Below, piece by piece: positions 8,752-17,803 of a stretch of DNA of 64,000 nt. The notes under the pieces were generated by a model. It did no database searches and was not told where the DNA came from. It saw only the letters and a list, made by a program, of their open reading frames with translations. The stretch is from assembly GCF_016772275.1 (NCBI RefSeq), contig NZ_CP065425.1, positions 1,952,653 through 2,016,652 of the forward strand, read 5' to 3'. The position numbers were made by a program, and so were the translations under genes. Position 1 is the stretch's first letter. Each line of letters opens with the position of its first letter. This DNA comes from Heyndrickxia vini. Lineage in GTDB: Bacteria; Bacillota; Bacilli; Bacillales; Bacillaceae_C.

Positions 8752-8773
8752 AAAAGAGCCTCAGGCTCTTTTC
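8752..8773. terminator. Bidirectional terminator between pdxT and the aldehyde dehydrogenase
   Basis: AAAAGAGCC-TCA-GGCTCTTTT stem-loop, with A tract on the left and T tract on the right, serving converging transcripts. Confidence 0.85.
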
Positions 8774-10258
8774 TTATTTTAATGAAAGCCAGACACTCTT
8801 TACTTCAGTATAATTATTTAATGCATATGATCCCATTTCACGGCCAATACCAGATTGTTTAAAGCCACCGAATGGTGAGGCTGCATCGAATACATTATAG
8901 CAATTTACCCAGACAGTGCCTGCACGGAGTCGATTGGCAATATAGTGTGCATTCGCGACATCACGTGTCCATAAACCAGCGGCTAAGCCATATTCACTAT
9001 TGTTTGCTCGATTTATAACTTCATCTAACTCTTCGAAAGGTAACGCGGCAATAACGGGACCAAAAATTTCTTCTTTGGCAATTGTCATTTCATCATTAAC
9101 ATCTGCAAAAATAGTAGGTTCAACAAAGTAACCCTCATCACGTGGTTTTCCACCACCTGTTAGTAATTCGGCACCCTCGTTTAATCCTTTTTCAATATAA
9201 TTTAATACACGACTTTGTTGTTCAGTTGAAACAAGTGGGCCCATTTGTGTTTGCTGATCTAACCCAGATCCTTGTTTGATATTTTTTGCATGTGATACCA
9301 TGTCTGCAACAACATTATCATAATTCTTCTTTTGAATAAACACTCTGGAGCCAGCACAGCAAACCTGCCCTTGGTTAAACATGACACCATTTAATGCTCC
9401 TGGGATAGCCTTAGTTAGATCTGCATCGGGTAAAATAATGTTTGGAGATTTTCCGCCAAGTTCAAGGGTCACTCGTTTTAATGTTTTTGATGCTCGTTCC
9501 ATGATAGATTTACCAACGACAGTAGATCCAGTAAACGCAATTTTATCAACTAATGGGTGATCAACTAACGGTTGTCCTGCAGTTTCTCCAAATCCAGGTA
9601 CAATATTGATAACTCCTGGAGGGAAACCTGCAGCTTCTGCTAGCTCCGCCAAATACAGAGCTGAAAGAGGTGTTTGTTCGGCTGGTTTTAATACAATTGT
9701 ACAGCCGGTTGCCAAGGCAGCACCCATTTTCCACATAGCCATTAGTAAAGGGAAGTTCCAAGGGATAATTTGTCCAACCACTCCAACCGCTTCATGACGT
9801 GTATAATTAAAAAATGGTCCACTTACAGGAATCGTTTGACCTGTTATTTTATTTGTCCATCCTGCATAATAACGCATATGTTCAATAGCAAGAGGAACAT
9901 CAGCATTCATTGTTTCATTTATTGGTTTTCCATTATCTAAAGTTTCAAGTTGAGCTAATGCTTCTTTATGTTCTTCCATTAAATCTGCTAATTTATACAT
10001 TAAACGACCCCGGGAAGAAGCATTCATTTTTGACCATTTGCCACTATCAAACGCCGCACGGGCAGCCTTTACTGCACGATCAATATCTTCGGTGCCTGCC
10101 TCATAAACAGTAGCTAAAACTTCGCCGGTTGCAGGATTAGGTGTATCGAATGTTTTCCCTGAAGCACTTTCAACGAACTCACCATTAATATAGAGCTTTT
10201 TCTTTCCTTGTAAAAATTTTTCTACCTTTTCATTGACTCCTACTAAAACTTGACTCAT
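8774..10258 (-). CDS. dhaS: NAD(P)-dependent aldehyde dehydrogenase, DhaS-like
   Basis: 494-aa ALDH that oxidises aldehydes to carboxylates in the cytoplasm. The general base E266 lies in VTLELGGKS and the nucleophile is C300 in GQVCCAGSR. PWNFP, KPAEQTPLSA, FTGSTVVGK and the C-terminal PFGGFKQSGIGRE are all intact. The start is ATG 10258 with an AGGAGGGC site. It is close to B. subtilis DhaS in overall pattern and length. The symbol is tentative because ALDH paralogues are numerous. A catabolite-response element lies 67 bp upstream. It is a single-gene unit ending at the shared terminator. Confidence 0.85.
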   Translation of the reverse strand: MSQVLVGVNEKVEKFLQGKKKLYINGEFVESASGKTFDTPNPATGEVLATVYEAGTEDIDRAVKAARAAFDSGKWSKMNASSRGRLMYKLADLMEEHKEALAQLETLDNGKPINETMNADVPLAIEHMRYYAGWTNKITGQTIPVSGPFFNYTRHEAVGVVGQIIPWNFPLLMAMWKMGAALATGCTIVLKPAEQTPLSALYLAELAEAAGFPPGVINIVPGFGETAGQPLVDHPLVDKIAFTGSTVVGKSIMERASKTLKRVTLELGGKSPNIILPDADLTKAIPGALNGVMFNQGQVCCAGSRVFIQKKNYDNVVADMVSHAKNIKQGSGLDQQTQMGPLVSTEQQSRVLNYIEKGLNEGAELLTGGGKPRDEGYFVEPTIFADVNDEMTIAKEEIFGPVIAALPFEELDEVINRANNSEYGLAAGLWTRDVANAHYIANRLRAGTVWVNCYNVFDAASPFGGFKQSGIGREMGSYALNNYTEVKSVWLSLK

Positions 10259-10324
10259 TTAATTGCCCTCCTTAAAGAATTCAAAGTTTGCTAGAAGTTT
10301 GTCATGATGTAATTTTTACTATCC

Positions 10325-10338
10325 TGTCAGCGCTTACA
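10325..10338 (-). promoter_or_regulatory. Catabolite-responsive element (cre) upstream of the aldehyde dehydrogenase
   Basis: On the minus strand the 14 bases read TGTAAGCGCTGACA, a full match to the CcpA cre consensus TGWAANCGNTNWCA. It lies 67 bp before the aldehyde dehydrogenase start, where bound CcpA would block transcription during growth on preferred sugars. Confidence 0.75.
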
Positions 10339-10460
10339 TATCAATCCTACAAGTTTATTGGATTCATTTCAATGAATATTATTTAAAAATTGAAAATATT
10401 TTTCTGCAAAATTAGCAAAGTATCGACAAAAAGCTTTATTTATCGAATAAGTCTAATAAT

Positions 10461-10504
10461 AAAAAAAGCTGACAAACAACATTCATATGTCATTTGTCAG
10501 CTTT
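10461..10504 (-). terminator. Terminator of the yidC operon
   Basis: 12-bp stem AAAGCTGACAAA/TTTGTCAGCTTT with a T tract on the minus strand, three bases after the yidC stop. Confidence 0.85.
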
Positions 10505-10507
10505 CTA

Positions 10508-11293
10508 CTATTTAGATGATTGTTCCTCTTTAACAGGATGGGTTTGATAGAATTTTTTAGATAAATATGTTTGTCCTATTAAGAATGCGCCACCAACTGC
10601 CCAATAAAGCGGTAAGGCTGCAGGGGCACTAAATGATACAATTAATATCATAACGGGTGAGAGAAGTCCAAATATTTTCATTTGCTTTTGTTGATCTTCC
10701 GGTAAGCCAATAAGTGATACTTTTGATTGAAAAAAGTACATTATTCCCGCAATAATTGCCATCGGAATATCTACATGTCCAAGATCAAACCATAAGAAAG
10801 AGTGAGATGCAATTTCTTTTGAACTTCGGATTGCGTAATAAAATCCCATTAAAATAGGCATTTGAATTATAAGTGGTAAACAACCCATATTTAAAGGATT
10901 CACATCATGTTTCTTGTAAAGTCCCATCATTTCTTGTTGTAATTTCATTTGTTCATCTTTTGATTTTGCTTGTTTAATTTTGTTTTGGATAACTGTCATT
11001 TCAGGTTTTAATTTTTCCATTTTTACTTTCATTATTTGCTGTTTTTTGAATGTCTTCATCATAAACGGCATTAATATTAAGCGAATAAGAATGGTTATTA
11101 ATATGATGGCAACTCCGTAGCTACCTCCGAATAATTCCGCTGTAAAATGAATAACCTTTGCAAATGGCAGTACAAAATAGTCATGAAAAAACCCGGAATT
11201 ACCCATCCCTTTTGAAGTGTTTCCTTGGCATGCAGATAGTAAAAATACAATTCCAATCATTAATAAAGAAAATTTAAATAAACGTTTCATCAA
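10508..11293 (-). CDS. yidC: YidC/Oxa1 family membrane protein insertase (lipoprotein precursor)
   Basis: 261-aa insertase for membrane proteins, acting with or without SecYEG. It has a lipoprotein signal peptide (MMKRLFKFSLLMIGIVFLLS, lipobox LSAC) and then about five membrane segments. The conserved positive groove region around ITILIRLILMPFMMK holds the key arginine. A cytoplasmic coiled loop (KMEKLKPEMTVIQNKIKQA) follows. Length equals SpoIIIJ of B. subtilis (261 aa). However, the gene is not beside rnpA/jag, so it may be the second (YqjG/MisCB-like) copy. It is preceded 18 bases upstream by a small membrane-protein gene in the same operon. Confidence 0.9.
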   Translation of the reverse strand: MMKRLFKFSLLMIGIVFLLSACQGNTSKGMGNSGFFHDYFVLPFAKVIHFTAELFGGSYGVAIILITILIRLILMPFMMKTFKKQQIMKVKMEKLKPEMTVIQNKIKQAKSKDEQMKLQQEMMGLYKKHDVNPLNMGCLPLIIQMPILMGFYYAIRSSKEIASHSFLWFDLGHVDIPMAIIAGIMYFFQSKVSLIGLPEDQQKQMKIFGLLSPVMILIVSFSAPAALPLYWAVGGAFLIGQTYLSKKFYQTHPVKEEQSSK

Positions 11294-11311
11294 TTATCCT
11301 CCTAAAATAAA

Positions 11312-11641
11312 TTAAAAACTAAAGTCAACGGATAAATGATGGTCGGGGTCCTCATTAGGTGAATCTTTTCTTCTCACACATTTCATAATCCATATGATTA
11401 GTAAATGTTGTATTTTTAATCTATGAATTAACCGTTGCTGTGGATTTATTAACTCTTCAGCACTTGCTTCGGTTGCAATATAAGAATATGGCTTAACGAT
11501 AAAATGATTCCATATATAAGCTAGGCCAATTGTTAATAAGATACTAACATAAAATGAGCAGACAACTGGATCATATGTAAGGTTTAATAAATATTCCATC
11601 AGTTTTTCATCACGCACCTTAACAACTTCATTAGATAGCAT
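11312..11641 (-). CDS. Small membrane protein of unknown function, upstream of yidC
   Basis: 109 aa, not recognised. It has one clear hydrophobic segment (VVCSFYVSILLTIGLAYIW, about residues 26-44), a hydrophilic N-terminus, and a basic C-terminal half with a second weaker hydrophobic stretch (IQHLLIIWIMKCV). The 18-base gap to yidC argues for co-transcription. It could be a client or cofactor of the insertase, or simply share its promoter. Confidence 0.6.
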   Translation of the reverse strand: MLSNEVVKVRDEKLMEYLLNLTYDPVVCSFYVSILLTIGLAYIWNHFIVKPYSYIATEASAEELINPQQRLIHRLKIQHLLIIWIMKCVRRKDSPNEDPDHHLSVDFSF

Positions 11642-11828
11642 AGTATATCTTAAGTAGTGTGTTTTTTCAAATGCTCATCTACTATATTATCATATGAAAC
11701 AAACTACCGTACTAATATATTGTTCATTTTATTATACTCTTTGCATTTGGGCAATTATTAGCCTAAAATACTAAAGGATGTTTATTTACTTAAATTATTA
11801 CTTATTTACATTTAGGAAGGAAATAAAT

Positions 11829-12710
11829 ATGTTATTTAATCAAATTTCATTACCAATCGAAATACAAAATAAATTAAAAGATAGAAAAAGTATTTTTACA
11901 GAAGAGAACGAACAGTCAATTAGTGAAAATGGTTATATTCCTTCTGATGACTCGATTTTGCAAGATGCTTTGATCGCCATCCTACTTGGTAAAAATATTT
12001 TATTAAAAGGACCAACAGGTTCTGGTAAAACAAAATTAGCTGAGACACTTTCAGCCTTATTAAATCAACCAATGCAAAGTATAAATTGTTCAATTGATTT
12101 AGATGCAGAGGGTTTACTCGGATATAAAACGATCGCACAAGAAAATAACCAAAGTACGATTGAATTTATCTCTGGTCCCGTCATTCAAGCAATGAAAAAA
12201 GGTCATCTTTTATATATTGATGAAATTAATATGGCAAGACCAGAAACATTGCCAATTTTAAACGGAGTGCTGGACTATCGACGTCAAATCACAAATCCTT
12301 TTACTAGTCAAGTTGTAAAGGCTGAAAGCAACTTTGGCGTGATCGCTGCAATTAACGAGGGTTATGTCGGAACTGTTCCATTAAATGAAGCACTTAAAAA
12401 TCGTTTTATCGTTATTAATGTTCCTTATATTCAAGGGGAAACTTTAAGAAATGTACTGTTATCTCAAAGTCAATTAAAAAACGAAGAACTTATTAATAAA
12501 TTTATAACCTTCTCCAGTGATTTAATTTCACAGGCCAAATTAGGAAAAATCTCGGAGGAGGCAGCATCAATAAGGGCATTAATTGATACATGTGATTTGG
12601 CATTATATTTACCTCCATTAAGAGCCATTCAAAGAGGGATAATTGATAAGCTTGAAGACGACAGAGAGAGAGCAGCAGTTCGAAATATTGCCGAAACATT
12701 GTTTGAATAG
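11829..12710 (+). CDS. yojN: MoxR-type AAA+ ATPase YojN
   Basis: 293-aa AAA+ ATPase of the MoxR/NorQ group. Walker A is [12 protein letters not shown]. Walker B is [14 protein letters not shown]. Sensor 1 is [10 protein letters not shown], and an arginine-finger region surrounds [11 protein letters not shown] 11829 follows AGGAAGGA and gives the family N-terminus. The upstream start at 11778 adds a hydrophobic leader without a ribosome site. It is 12 bases from the VWA-domain gene, the conserved yojN-yojO order. Such ATPase/VWA pairs act as chaperones that remodel or metallate partner enzymes. The client here is unknown. Confidence 0.88.
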   Translation: MLFNQISLPIEIQNKLKDRKSIFTEENEQSISENGYIPSDDSILQDALIAILLGKNILLKGPTGSGKTKLAETLSALLNQPMQSINCSIDLDAEGLLGYKTIAQENNQSTIEFISGPVIQAMKKGHLLYIDEINMARPETLPILNGVLDYRRQITNPFTSQVVKAESNFGVIAAINEGYVGTVPLNEALKNRFIVINVPYIQGETLRNVLLSQSQLKNEELINKFITFSSDLISQAKLGKISEEAASIRALIDTCDLALYLPPLRAIQRGIIDKLEDDRERAAVRNIAETLFE

Positions 12711-12722
12711 GGGGCGTTTGGA

Positions 12723-14642
12723 ATGCAACGCTTTATCCAATTTAATGATGAAAAAGTTGATTCAATGATTGTGATGGAAATGGCTGATTTAGTTACGACT
12801 TTAACGAAGAATCCGGAGTATGAAGTAGAATTTGGCGTTCACTCTTATCTCGATCGATCTACTAAAAAAATTTATGTAAGCCATTTTTGGAATCATCGGC
12901 CACAACATCTATTAATTGATGGTATAAAAAGTGATGTGTTTTTGAGAGCAATCGGAAATTTGAAATACACCGATAGCCAGCAAGTACAAAGATATATAAA
13001 TAGTTTAGCGAATATAAATTTAAAAAGTTTTGCTAAACAATTATTTATTGTTACCGAAGATTTACGAATAGAGGAATTGATTAAAAAAGAACGCCCGGGA
13101 ACTAAAAAAGTTTTTTTTCATCGAAAAAAGGTCTATCAAAAATACTTCCAATCACAGTTAAATGTTAATCTCGTGAAAAGCTTGTTTACTGATGCTTTAT
13201 TTAATAATATTTATTTACTCTTACACTCGGAGTCTCCAATTGAAACAATTCCACAATATAGTGAATCAATTGATTTAATTATTCCATATATAAGAAACAC
13301 GATTTCTAAGTTTTTTGAAGCGAAGTCGACGCAGGATACGGTATCGATATGTTTGGAAATAGTTGAAGTACTCGATGAAGTGTTGGAACTAGATATGCTA
13401 AACGAATATTTTCATTTACCCGAAAAGGGATTTTCCTTGGAAGAAGAAAATGGTTTGAATTTCGATGATTTAAAGCGTAAAGACCCACTTCAAAATTGTG
13501 ATGTCATGGATAAAAAAGCTAGTGGCGATGAGGAAATCCTGAATGAAGAATTACGAACGTGGCATCGTGAAACGAGTGAATTAAGCAATAGTTACTTACA
13601 GTTTGATTTAGATCAAGGGACAGGAACAGATCTTTTAGGAGAAGGTGTTAGAGAAGGGGAAACGGGTGATCAAGCATTAGCAATCGTCCAGGGAAGTGTT
13701 CAAAAAACTAGTCGAAATGATTATTCTAAATTAGAAGCGAAAGAACAAAAAAGAAATAAGGCTGGACGAAATGATAACGAATATGGAAAGGAAAATCGCT
13801 TTGCACATCCGATTTTTCTAAGCTTAAACAACCCAACCAAAGAAGAAATAAAACAATATCATTTGTATAAAAAAGAGATAAGTACTTATCAAAAAAAATT
13901 AAAAAAACTCATTGAAAAAACATTAGAACATAAAAGGACTTCTCCAAGAAATGATTTGCACTTTGGAAGATTGAGTAAAAAACTTCTACCGTATTTCACT
14001 GATACAAATCCAAGGTTATTTTATAAGAAGCAGGAGCCCACGAGTGAAATCGATGCTTCCTTCACATTATTAGTTGACTGCTCTGCCTCGATGTATGACA
14101 AAATGGAACAAACGAAGCTTGGTATTACGTTATTCCATGAGGCATTAAAATCGGTTAAAGTTTCCCATGAAGTAGTCGGATTTTGGGAAGATACTAGTGA
14201 TGCAACGAAGGAATATCAACCGAATTACTTTAAACCCGTTATAGATTTTCAAACTTCTTTACTCGGAGTTACTGGACCGGAAATTATGCAGTTAAAACCG
14301 GAGGAAGACAATCGAGACGGTTTTGCTATACGATTAATGACAAATCGACTTATTACACGCATCGAGAAACAAAAGTTTTTACTCGTATTTTCAGACGGTG
14401 AACCTGCTGCCTTCGGTTATGAGCAAAATGGAATAGTTGATACACATGAGGCAGTATTACAAGCAAGAAAGAAAGGTATTGAAGTATTTAATATCTTTTT
14501 GTCAAACACCGAGATTGAGGAAAGCCAGAAAAAAGTACTTCAAGATATTTATGGTAATTTCAGTATATTAGTTTCGAATGTTGAGGAATTGCCGGATGTT
14601 TTATTTCCCATTCTAAAGAAATTACTTTACAAAAGCATCTAA
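12723..14642 (+). CDS. yojO: VWA-domain protein YojO (NorD/CobT-like)
   Basis: 639-aa partner of the YojN ATPase. The C-terminal third is a von Willebrand A domain with the MIDAS motif DCSAS (in LLVDCSASMYDKM, about residue 457), a conserved threonine region and the DGEPAA loop. The N-terminal two thirds are helical and charged, with a low-complexity middle (residues about 260-340) as in NorD/CobT proteins. It is co-transcribed with yojN and closed by a terminator. In the family the VWA protein recruits the substrate that the MoxR ATPase remodels. Nitric-oxide reductase subunits are not encoded in this window. Confidence 0.85.
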   Translation: MQRFIQFNDEKVDSMIVMEMADLVTTLTKNPEYEVEFGVHSYLDRSTKKIYVSHFWNHRPQHLLIDGIKSDVFLRAIGNLKYTDSQQVQRYINSLANINLKSFAKQLFIVTEDLRIEELIKKERPGTKKVFFHRKKVYQKYFQSQLNVNLVKSLFTDALFNNIYLLLHSESPIETIPQYSESIDLIIPYIRNTISKFFEAKSTQDTVSICLEIVEVLDEVLELDMLNEYFHLPEKGFSLEEENGLNFDDLKRKDPLQNCDVMDKKASGDEEILNEELRTWHRETSELSNSYLQFDLDQGTGTDLLGEGVREGETGDQALAIVQGSVQKTSRNDYSKLEAKEQKRNKAGRNDNEYGKENRFAHPIFLSLNNPTKEEIKQYHLYKKEISTYQKKLKKLIEKTLEHKRTSPRNDLHFGRLSKKLLPYFTDTNPRLFYKKQEPTSEIDASFTLLVDCSASMYDKMEQTKLGITLFHEALKSVKVSHEVVGFWEDTSDATKEYQPNYFKPVIDFQTSLLGVTGPEIMQLKPEEDNRDGFAIRLMTNRLITRIEKQKFLLVFSDGEPAAFGYEQNGIVDTHEAVLQARKKGIEVFNIFLSNTEIEESQKKVLQDIYGNFSILVSNVEELPDVLFPILKKLLYKSI

Positions 14643-14673
14643 AAAGAAATCGGCATTGAACCGATTTCTTTTT
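14641..14673. terminator. Bidirectional terminator between yojO and the DUF1906 gene
   Basis: 13-bp stem AAAAAGAAATCGG/CCGATTTCTTTTT with a seven-base loop, usable from both converging genes. Confidence 0.88.
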
Positions 14674-14678
14674 AATTA

Positions 14679-15509
14679 TCACCAAAGGTATTCATTGATT
14701 GAACCTTTAAATAAATTCGTATCTATATTGCATTTTTTAGCATCTATCCCATACTGCCATCCATAAAGCAACGATTCTTTCGGTCCAGACGGATTGAACT
14801 TCGGAGCCTTTTTCCCGGAAGAAATCCCCTTATTAGGTGCGGCTGTCCACAAAATAAGCTGATCATTAATTTGTTTATTTTCTTGAGTTGCTTTATTGAA
14901 TTGAGAGTAAAGCTTCCTGTCTTTATCAAATATTCCATAAATACCGGGATGGTAATCTGATTTTTCAATCGTATCAAACCAACCTTTTATAAATGTTGAA
15001 TCGACAGGATATTTTGGCTCAATATCTGCAAAGATAACTGTCCCTTTAGGAGCATTGATATCCTTCGCCATTTTTATTGCAGTTTCTGCTTCTTTTATTC
15101 CTCTTTTCTTTGTAGTGGCATTTGAAAATTGATTGTAGATTAAAAGAACTTTCACTTTTTTATCATGCAAAAACTTAACCTCTTTTTTTGTTAAACCTGT
15201 TGATACATCTCCATTGTTCCCTAAATATCTTCCCCAAAAATAGGGTTCTCCATAGTTTTCTTTCACACATTTGTACATTTCATTCGTCGTTTTACTGGCC
15301 GAATCTACTCCCCAAATCGTTTTTTTATCCTCTTTTTGATTACTTTCATTATTTTTTTGTGATGCTGTATTTGATTGATTAGAAGGTTTCTTCATTTGTT
15401 GATAGACAAGGGGAATAATAAGTAATAGGACGATGGATGCGAGTACAATAATGAGAAATTTCCAATTGGAGATATTTATATTATTATTCACTTTTTCCTC
15501 CTCCTTCAC
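14679..15509 (-). CDS. Membrane-anchored DUF1906 (glycoside-hydrolase-like) protein
   Basis: 276 aa. The N-terminus has a single transmembrane anchor (FLIIVLASIVLLLIIPLVY, about residues 18-36), then a Ser/Asn/Lys-rich linker, then from about residue 67 a TIM-barrel-like domain opening with WGVDSASK. The domain contains GRYLGNNGD, VLLIYNQFS and the acidic strand FADIEPKY that would hold the catalytic acid in GH25/DUF1906 relatives. The C-terminus WQYGIDAKKCNIDTNLF fits lysozyme-type barrels that end with a WQY...VDxN strand. It is probably an extracellular wall-associated glycosidase. Activity is inferred. Confidence 0.75.
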   Translation of the reverse strand: MKEEEKVNNNINISNWKFLIIVLASIVLLLIIPLVYQQMKKPSNQSNTASQKNNESNQKEDKKTIWGVDSASKTTNEMYKCVKENYGEPYFWGRYLGNNGDVSTGLTKKEVKFLHDKKVKVLLIYNQFSNATTKKRGIKEAETAIKMAKDINAPKGTVIFADIEPKYPVDSTFIKGWFDTIEKSDYHPGIYGIFDKDRKLYSQFNKATQENKQINDQLILWTAAPNKGISSGKKAPKFNPSGPKESLLYGWQYGIDAKKCNIDTNLFKGSINEYLW

Positions 15510-15691
15510 TTGGATATCTTATTCAAGCGATTAGAGGAAAGTGAGGGGGATATGGTATAACTTTTCAGTATTATGGAGCGATGAAAGGATGTATTTTTCA
15601 TTTATATTACATTTCTATTTTATAGTAAAAAGGTTTGATAAATTCTGATAGAATGAAACTTGGAGAAATTTGTAGATGGATGTGTCGAATA

Positions 15692-16837
15692 ATGAAGAAG
15701 TACATTATTGTTTTGTTCGTATTATGTTTGTCTTTTCATATTTGTATGAAGGTCGAGGCAGCTAGTCCAAAAAAACTATCGCTTGCAAGCAAGTCGGCAA
15801 TACTACTTGATAGTACAACTGGTCGGGTATTATACGAAAAAAATGGATATGAACGGATGTACCCCGCTAGCTTAACTAAGATTGCCACTGCAATTTATGC
15901 TCTTGAAAATGGGAATTTAAATGATATTGTTACAATTAGTAAAAATGCAGAACATACCGATGGAACGAAAGTTTATTTAGTAGAAGGGGAACAAGTAACG
16001 TTAAAGCATTTAATTCAAGGTTTATTAATTAATTCAGGGAATGATGCTGGAGTTGCCATTGCGGAGCATATGAGTGGGAGTGTATCCAAGTTTACAAAAA
16101 ATCTTAATGCGTTCCTAGTTGATAAAGTAGGTGTTTCAGCCACACATTTTGTAAATCCACATGGTCTATTCTCGAAGAATCATTATACAACATCGTATGA
16201 TTTAGCTAAGATTACGAATTATGCTATGAAAAATAAAACCTTTCGGCAAATTTTTGGTACGAAAGAACTCAATTGGAACGGGAAAGAATGGAAAACACTT
16301 CTCATCTCACATCATCTAATGTTAAAGGGAGAAATGGAATATAAGGAAGTAACCGGCGGGAAAACAGGATATGTGAATGAATCAGGACAGACATTAGCGA
16401 CTACAGCGAAAAACAAGAATATCAAATTAACCGTCATTACGATGAATGCAAAAACAAAATACGAGGCCTATAATGATACGAAAAAATTACTGGATTATGG
16501 GTTTAAATATTTTGAAACATCTAGTTTACCAAAAGGTACCATGTTCAAAAAGGGAGAAGAAATGTATAAACTCCCCGATAAGATCACATTCACGAAACCA
16601 ATCTTTGGTGGTGTATCTGAACAAGTATCTAATTCAGGAATACTTAAAGTTACCGACAGAAAAGGGTTTTCATTAGAATCTTTTCAACTAGCCCCAATCA
16701 AAGTGAAAGCTGAAGAAAAAGAAATACTAACAGATATGTCGAAGGAAACTGATAAAAAGAATTGGTATTACTATCCGATAGCATTCCTCATTTTGATAGG
16801 AAGTGCGGGAACCCTTATAAAGTTTTTTCGTTCTTAG
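15692..16837 (+). CDS. D-alanyl-D-alanine carboxypeptidase (DacF/DacB-type PBP)
   Basis: Low-molecular-weight penicillin-binding protein that trims the terminal D-Ala from peptidoglycan stem peptides. All three active-site motifs are present: SLTK (PASLTKIATA), SGN (INSGNDAGVA) and KTG (GGKTGYVNES). A signal peptide (MKKYIIVLFVLCLSFHICMKVEA) and a C-terminal membrane anchor (YYYPIAFLILIGSAGTLIKFF) are visible. Start choice is uncertain. The frame opens with a TTG at 15635 that has no spaced ribosome site, and ATG codons at 15653, 15680 and 15692 follow. 15692 gives the most conventional signal peptide. Several dac paralogues exist in Bacillus, so no symbol is given. Confidence 0.88.
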   Translation: MKKYIIVLFVLCLSFHICMKVEAASPKKLSLASKSAILLDSTTGRVLYEKNGYERMYPASLTKIATAIYALENGNLNDIVTISKNAEHTDGTKVYLVEGEQVTLKHLIQGLLINSGNDAGVAIAEHMSGSVSKFTKNLNAFLVDKVGVSATHFVNPHGLFSKNHYTTSYDLAKITNYAMKNKTFRQIFGTKELNWNGKEWKTLLISHHLMLKGEMEYKEVTGGKTGYVNESGQTLATTAKNKNIKLTVITMNAKTKYEAYNDTKKLLDYGFKYFETSSLPKGTMFKKGEEMYKLPDKITFTKPIFGGVSEQVSNSGILKVTDRKGFSLESFQLAPIKVKAEEKEILTDMSKETDKKNWYYYPIAFLILIGSAGTLIKFFRS

Positions 16838-16861
16838 GTACAGATTTTAAATTTCTTACAA

Positions 16862-16896
16862 TAAAAACGGTACTAGCTTTAAATTAGTCTAGTACC
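16862..16896 (-). terminator. Terminator of fnr
   Basis: GGTACTAG/CTAGTACC stem (16869-16896). The minus-strand T tract follows at 16862-16868, five bases after the fnr stop. Confidence 0.7.
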
Positions 16897-16900
16897 TAGC

Positions 16901-17608
16901 TCATTGAATTGTACAATAGATTGCGGGACAATCTTCACAACAAATTGCATCTTTTAAAAATGTCAAATCGTGAATCGTAATTTTTCCTTTTGAATAAGAG
17001 ATTACACCTTCTTTTTTTAACTCGCTTAGAGCACGATTAACACTTTCACGAGAAGTACCGCAAAAGTTTCCTAGATCTTGGTTAGTGATTGGTAGGTCAA
17101 TGAGAATGCCATCTTCCTTGTTTACACCATAACTATTTGTCATGCGAATGAGTGTAGAGTAGAGTGCCCCTTTTTTTCCATGAAGAATAAGATCACGAAA
17201 TTTCGTTTGTGTTTTTCGATATTGGTCACTCATCCACTTCATGAAATCAAACGCTAATGCGCTATTTTTGAATAATTCATTTTCCAAAATATCATTTCTA
17301 ATGAGAGCTACTTCTCCATCTTCCAAAATTTTTGCAGTTAATAAATGTTTTGGAGAATACGAAAATAAAATTGCCTCACCAACAATGTCATTTTTATCAC
17401 ATATTCTAAACATTAATTCTTGACCATCAGATGTAATCTTACTTATCTGTACTTTCCCTGACAAAATAATATATATTCCCTCACCCGTCATTCCTTCTTG
17501 AAATAAATAATCTCCTCTTGTTATTTTTATTTTTTTCTCCGTAAATTTAAGTAATTCTTCTATTTTAATTGTATGCTTTGTTTCCGGAAGTGGTTGAGAA
17601 TGGTTCAT
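16901..17608 (-). CDS. fnr: Fnr, anaerobic Crp-family regulator with C-terminal Fe-S cysteines
   Basis: 235 aa. An N-terminal cyclic-nucleotide-type beta barrel (YLFQEGMTGEGIYIILSG...) is followed by a dimer helix and a Crp winged helix (NQDLGNFCGTSRESVNRAL as recognition helix region). The C-terminal tail has C224, C227 and C232 in C-x2-C-x4-C spacing. This is the arrangement that, with an aspartate, holds the [4Fe-4S] cluster in Bacillus Fnr (unlike the N-terminal cluster of E. coli FNR). An extra C223 precedes it. It is expected to activate anaerobic respiration and fermentation genes when oxygen is absent. Nearby moeA-mobB serve nitrate-reductase-type enzymes, a sensible functional neighbourhood. 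Confidence 0.88.
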   Translation of the reverse strand: MNHSQPLPETKHTIKIEELLKFTEKKIKITRGDYLFQEGMTGEGIYIILSGKVQISKITSDGQELMFRICDKNDIVGEAILFSYSPKHLLTAKILEDGEVALIRNDILENELFKNSALAFDFMKWMSDQYRKTQTKFRDLILHGKKGALYSTLIRMTNSYGVNKEDGILIDLPITNQDLGNFCGTSRESVNRALSELKKEGVISYSKGKITIHDLTFLKDAICCEDCPAIYCTIQ

Positions 17609-17720
17609 CGTTCATCACCCTTTGTTGAAGTCTTCTTTAATTATAAGGGAATTTCTTATCTATAAACTACTCTAAAATAAGTAAATTGTATACATGAAAA
17701 TTTACATTAATTTTAACAAA

Positions 17721-17743
17721 GCAGTATTCAACATACTGCTTTT
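17721..17743 (+). terminator. Orphan terminator-like hairpin upstream of the chemoreceptor gene
   Basis: GCAGTAT-TCAAC-ATACTGC followed by TTTTATTGTTT on the plus strand. No plus-strand gene ends here. It lies between the divergent fnr and chemoreceptor genes, just before a TATAAT (17759-17764). Confidence 0.5.
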
Positions 17744-17803
17744 ATTGTTTGAAAGAGATATAATGAAGAAAAAAGAGTTTTAAAAGTTTAGGGGGAAAAT
17801 ATT

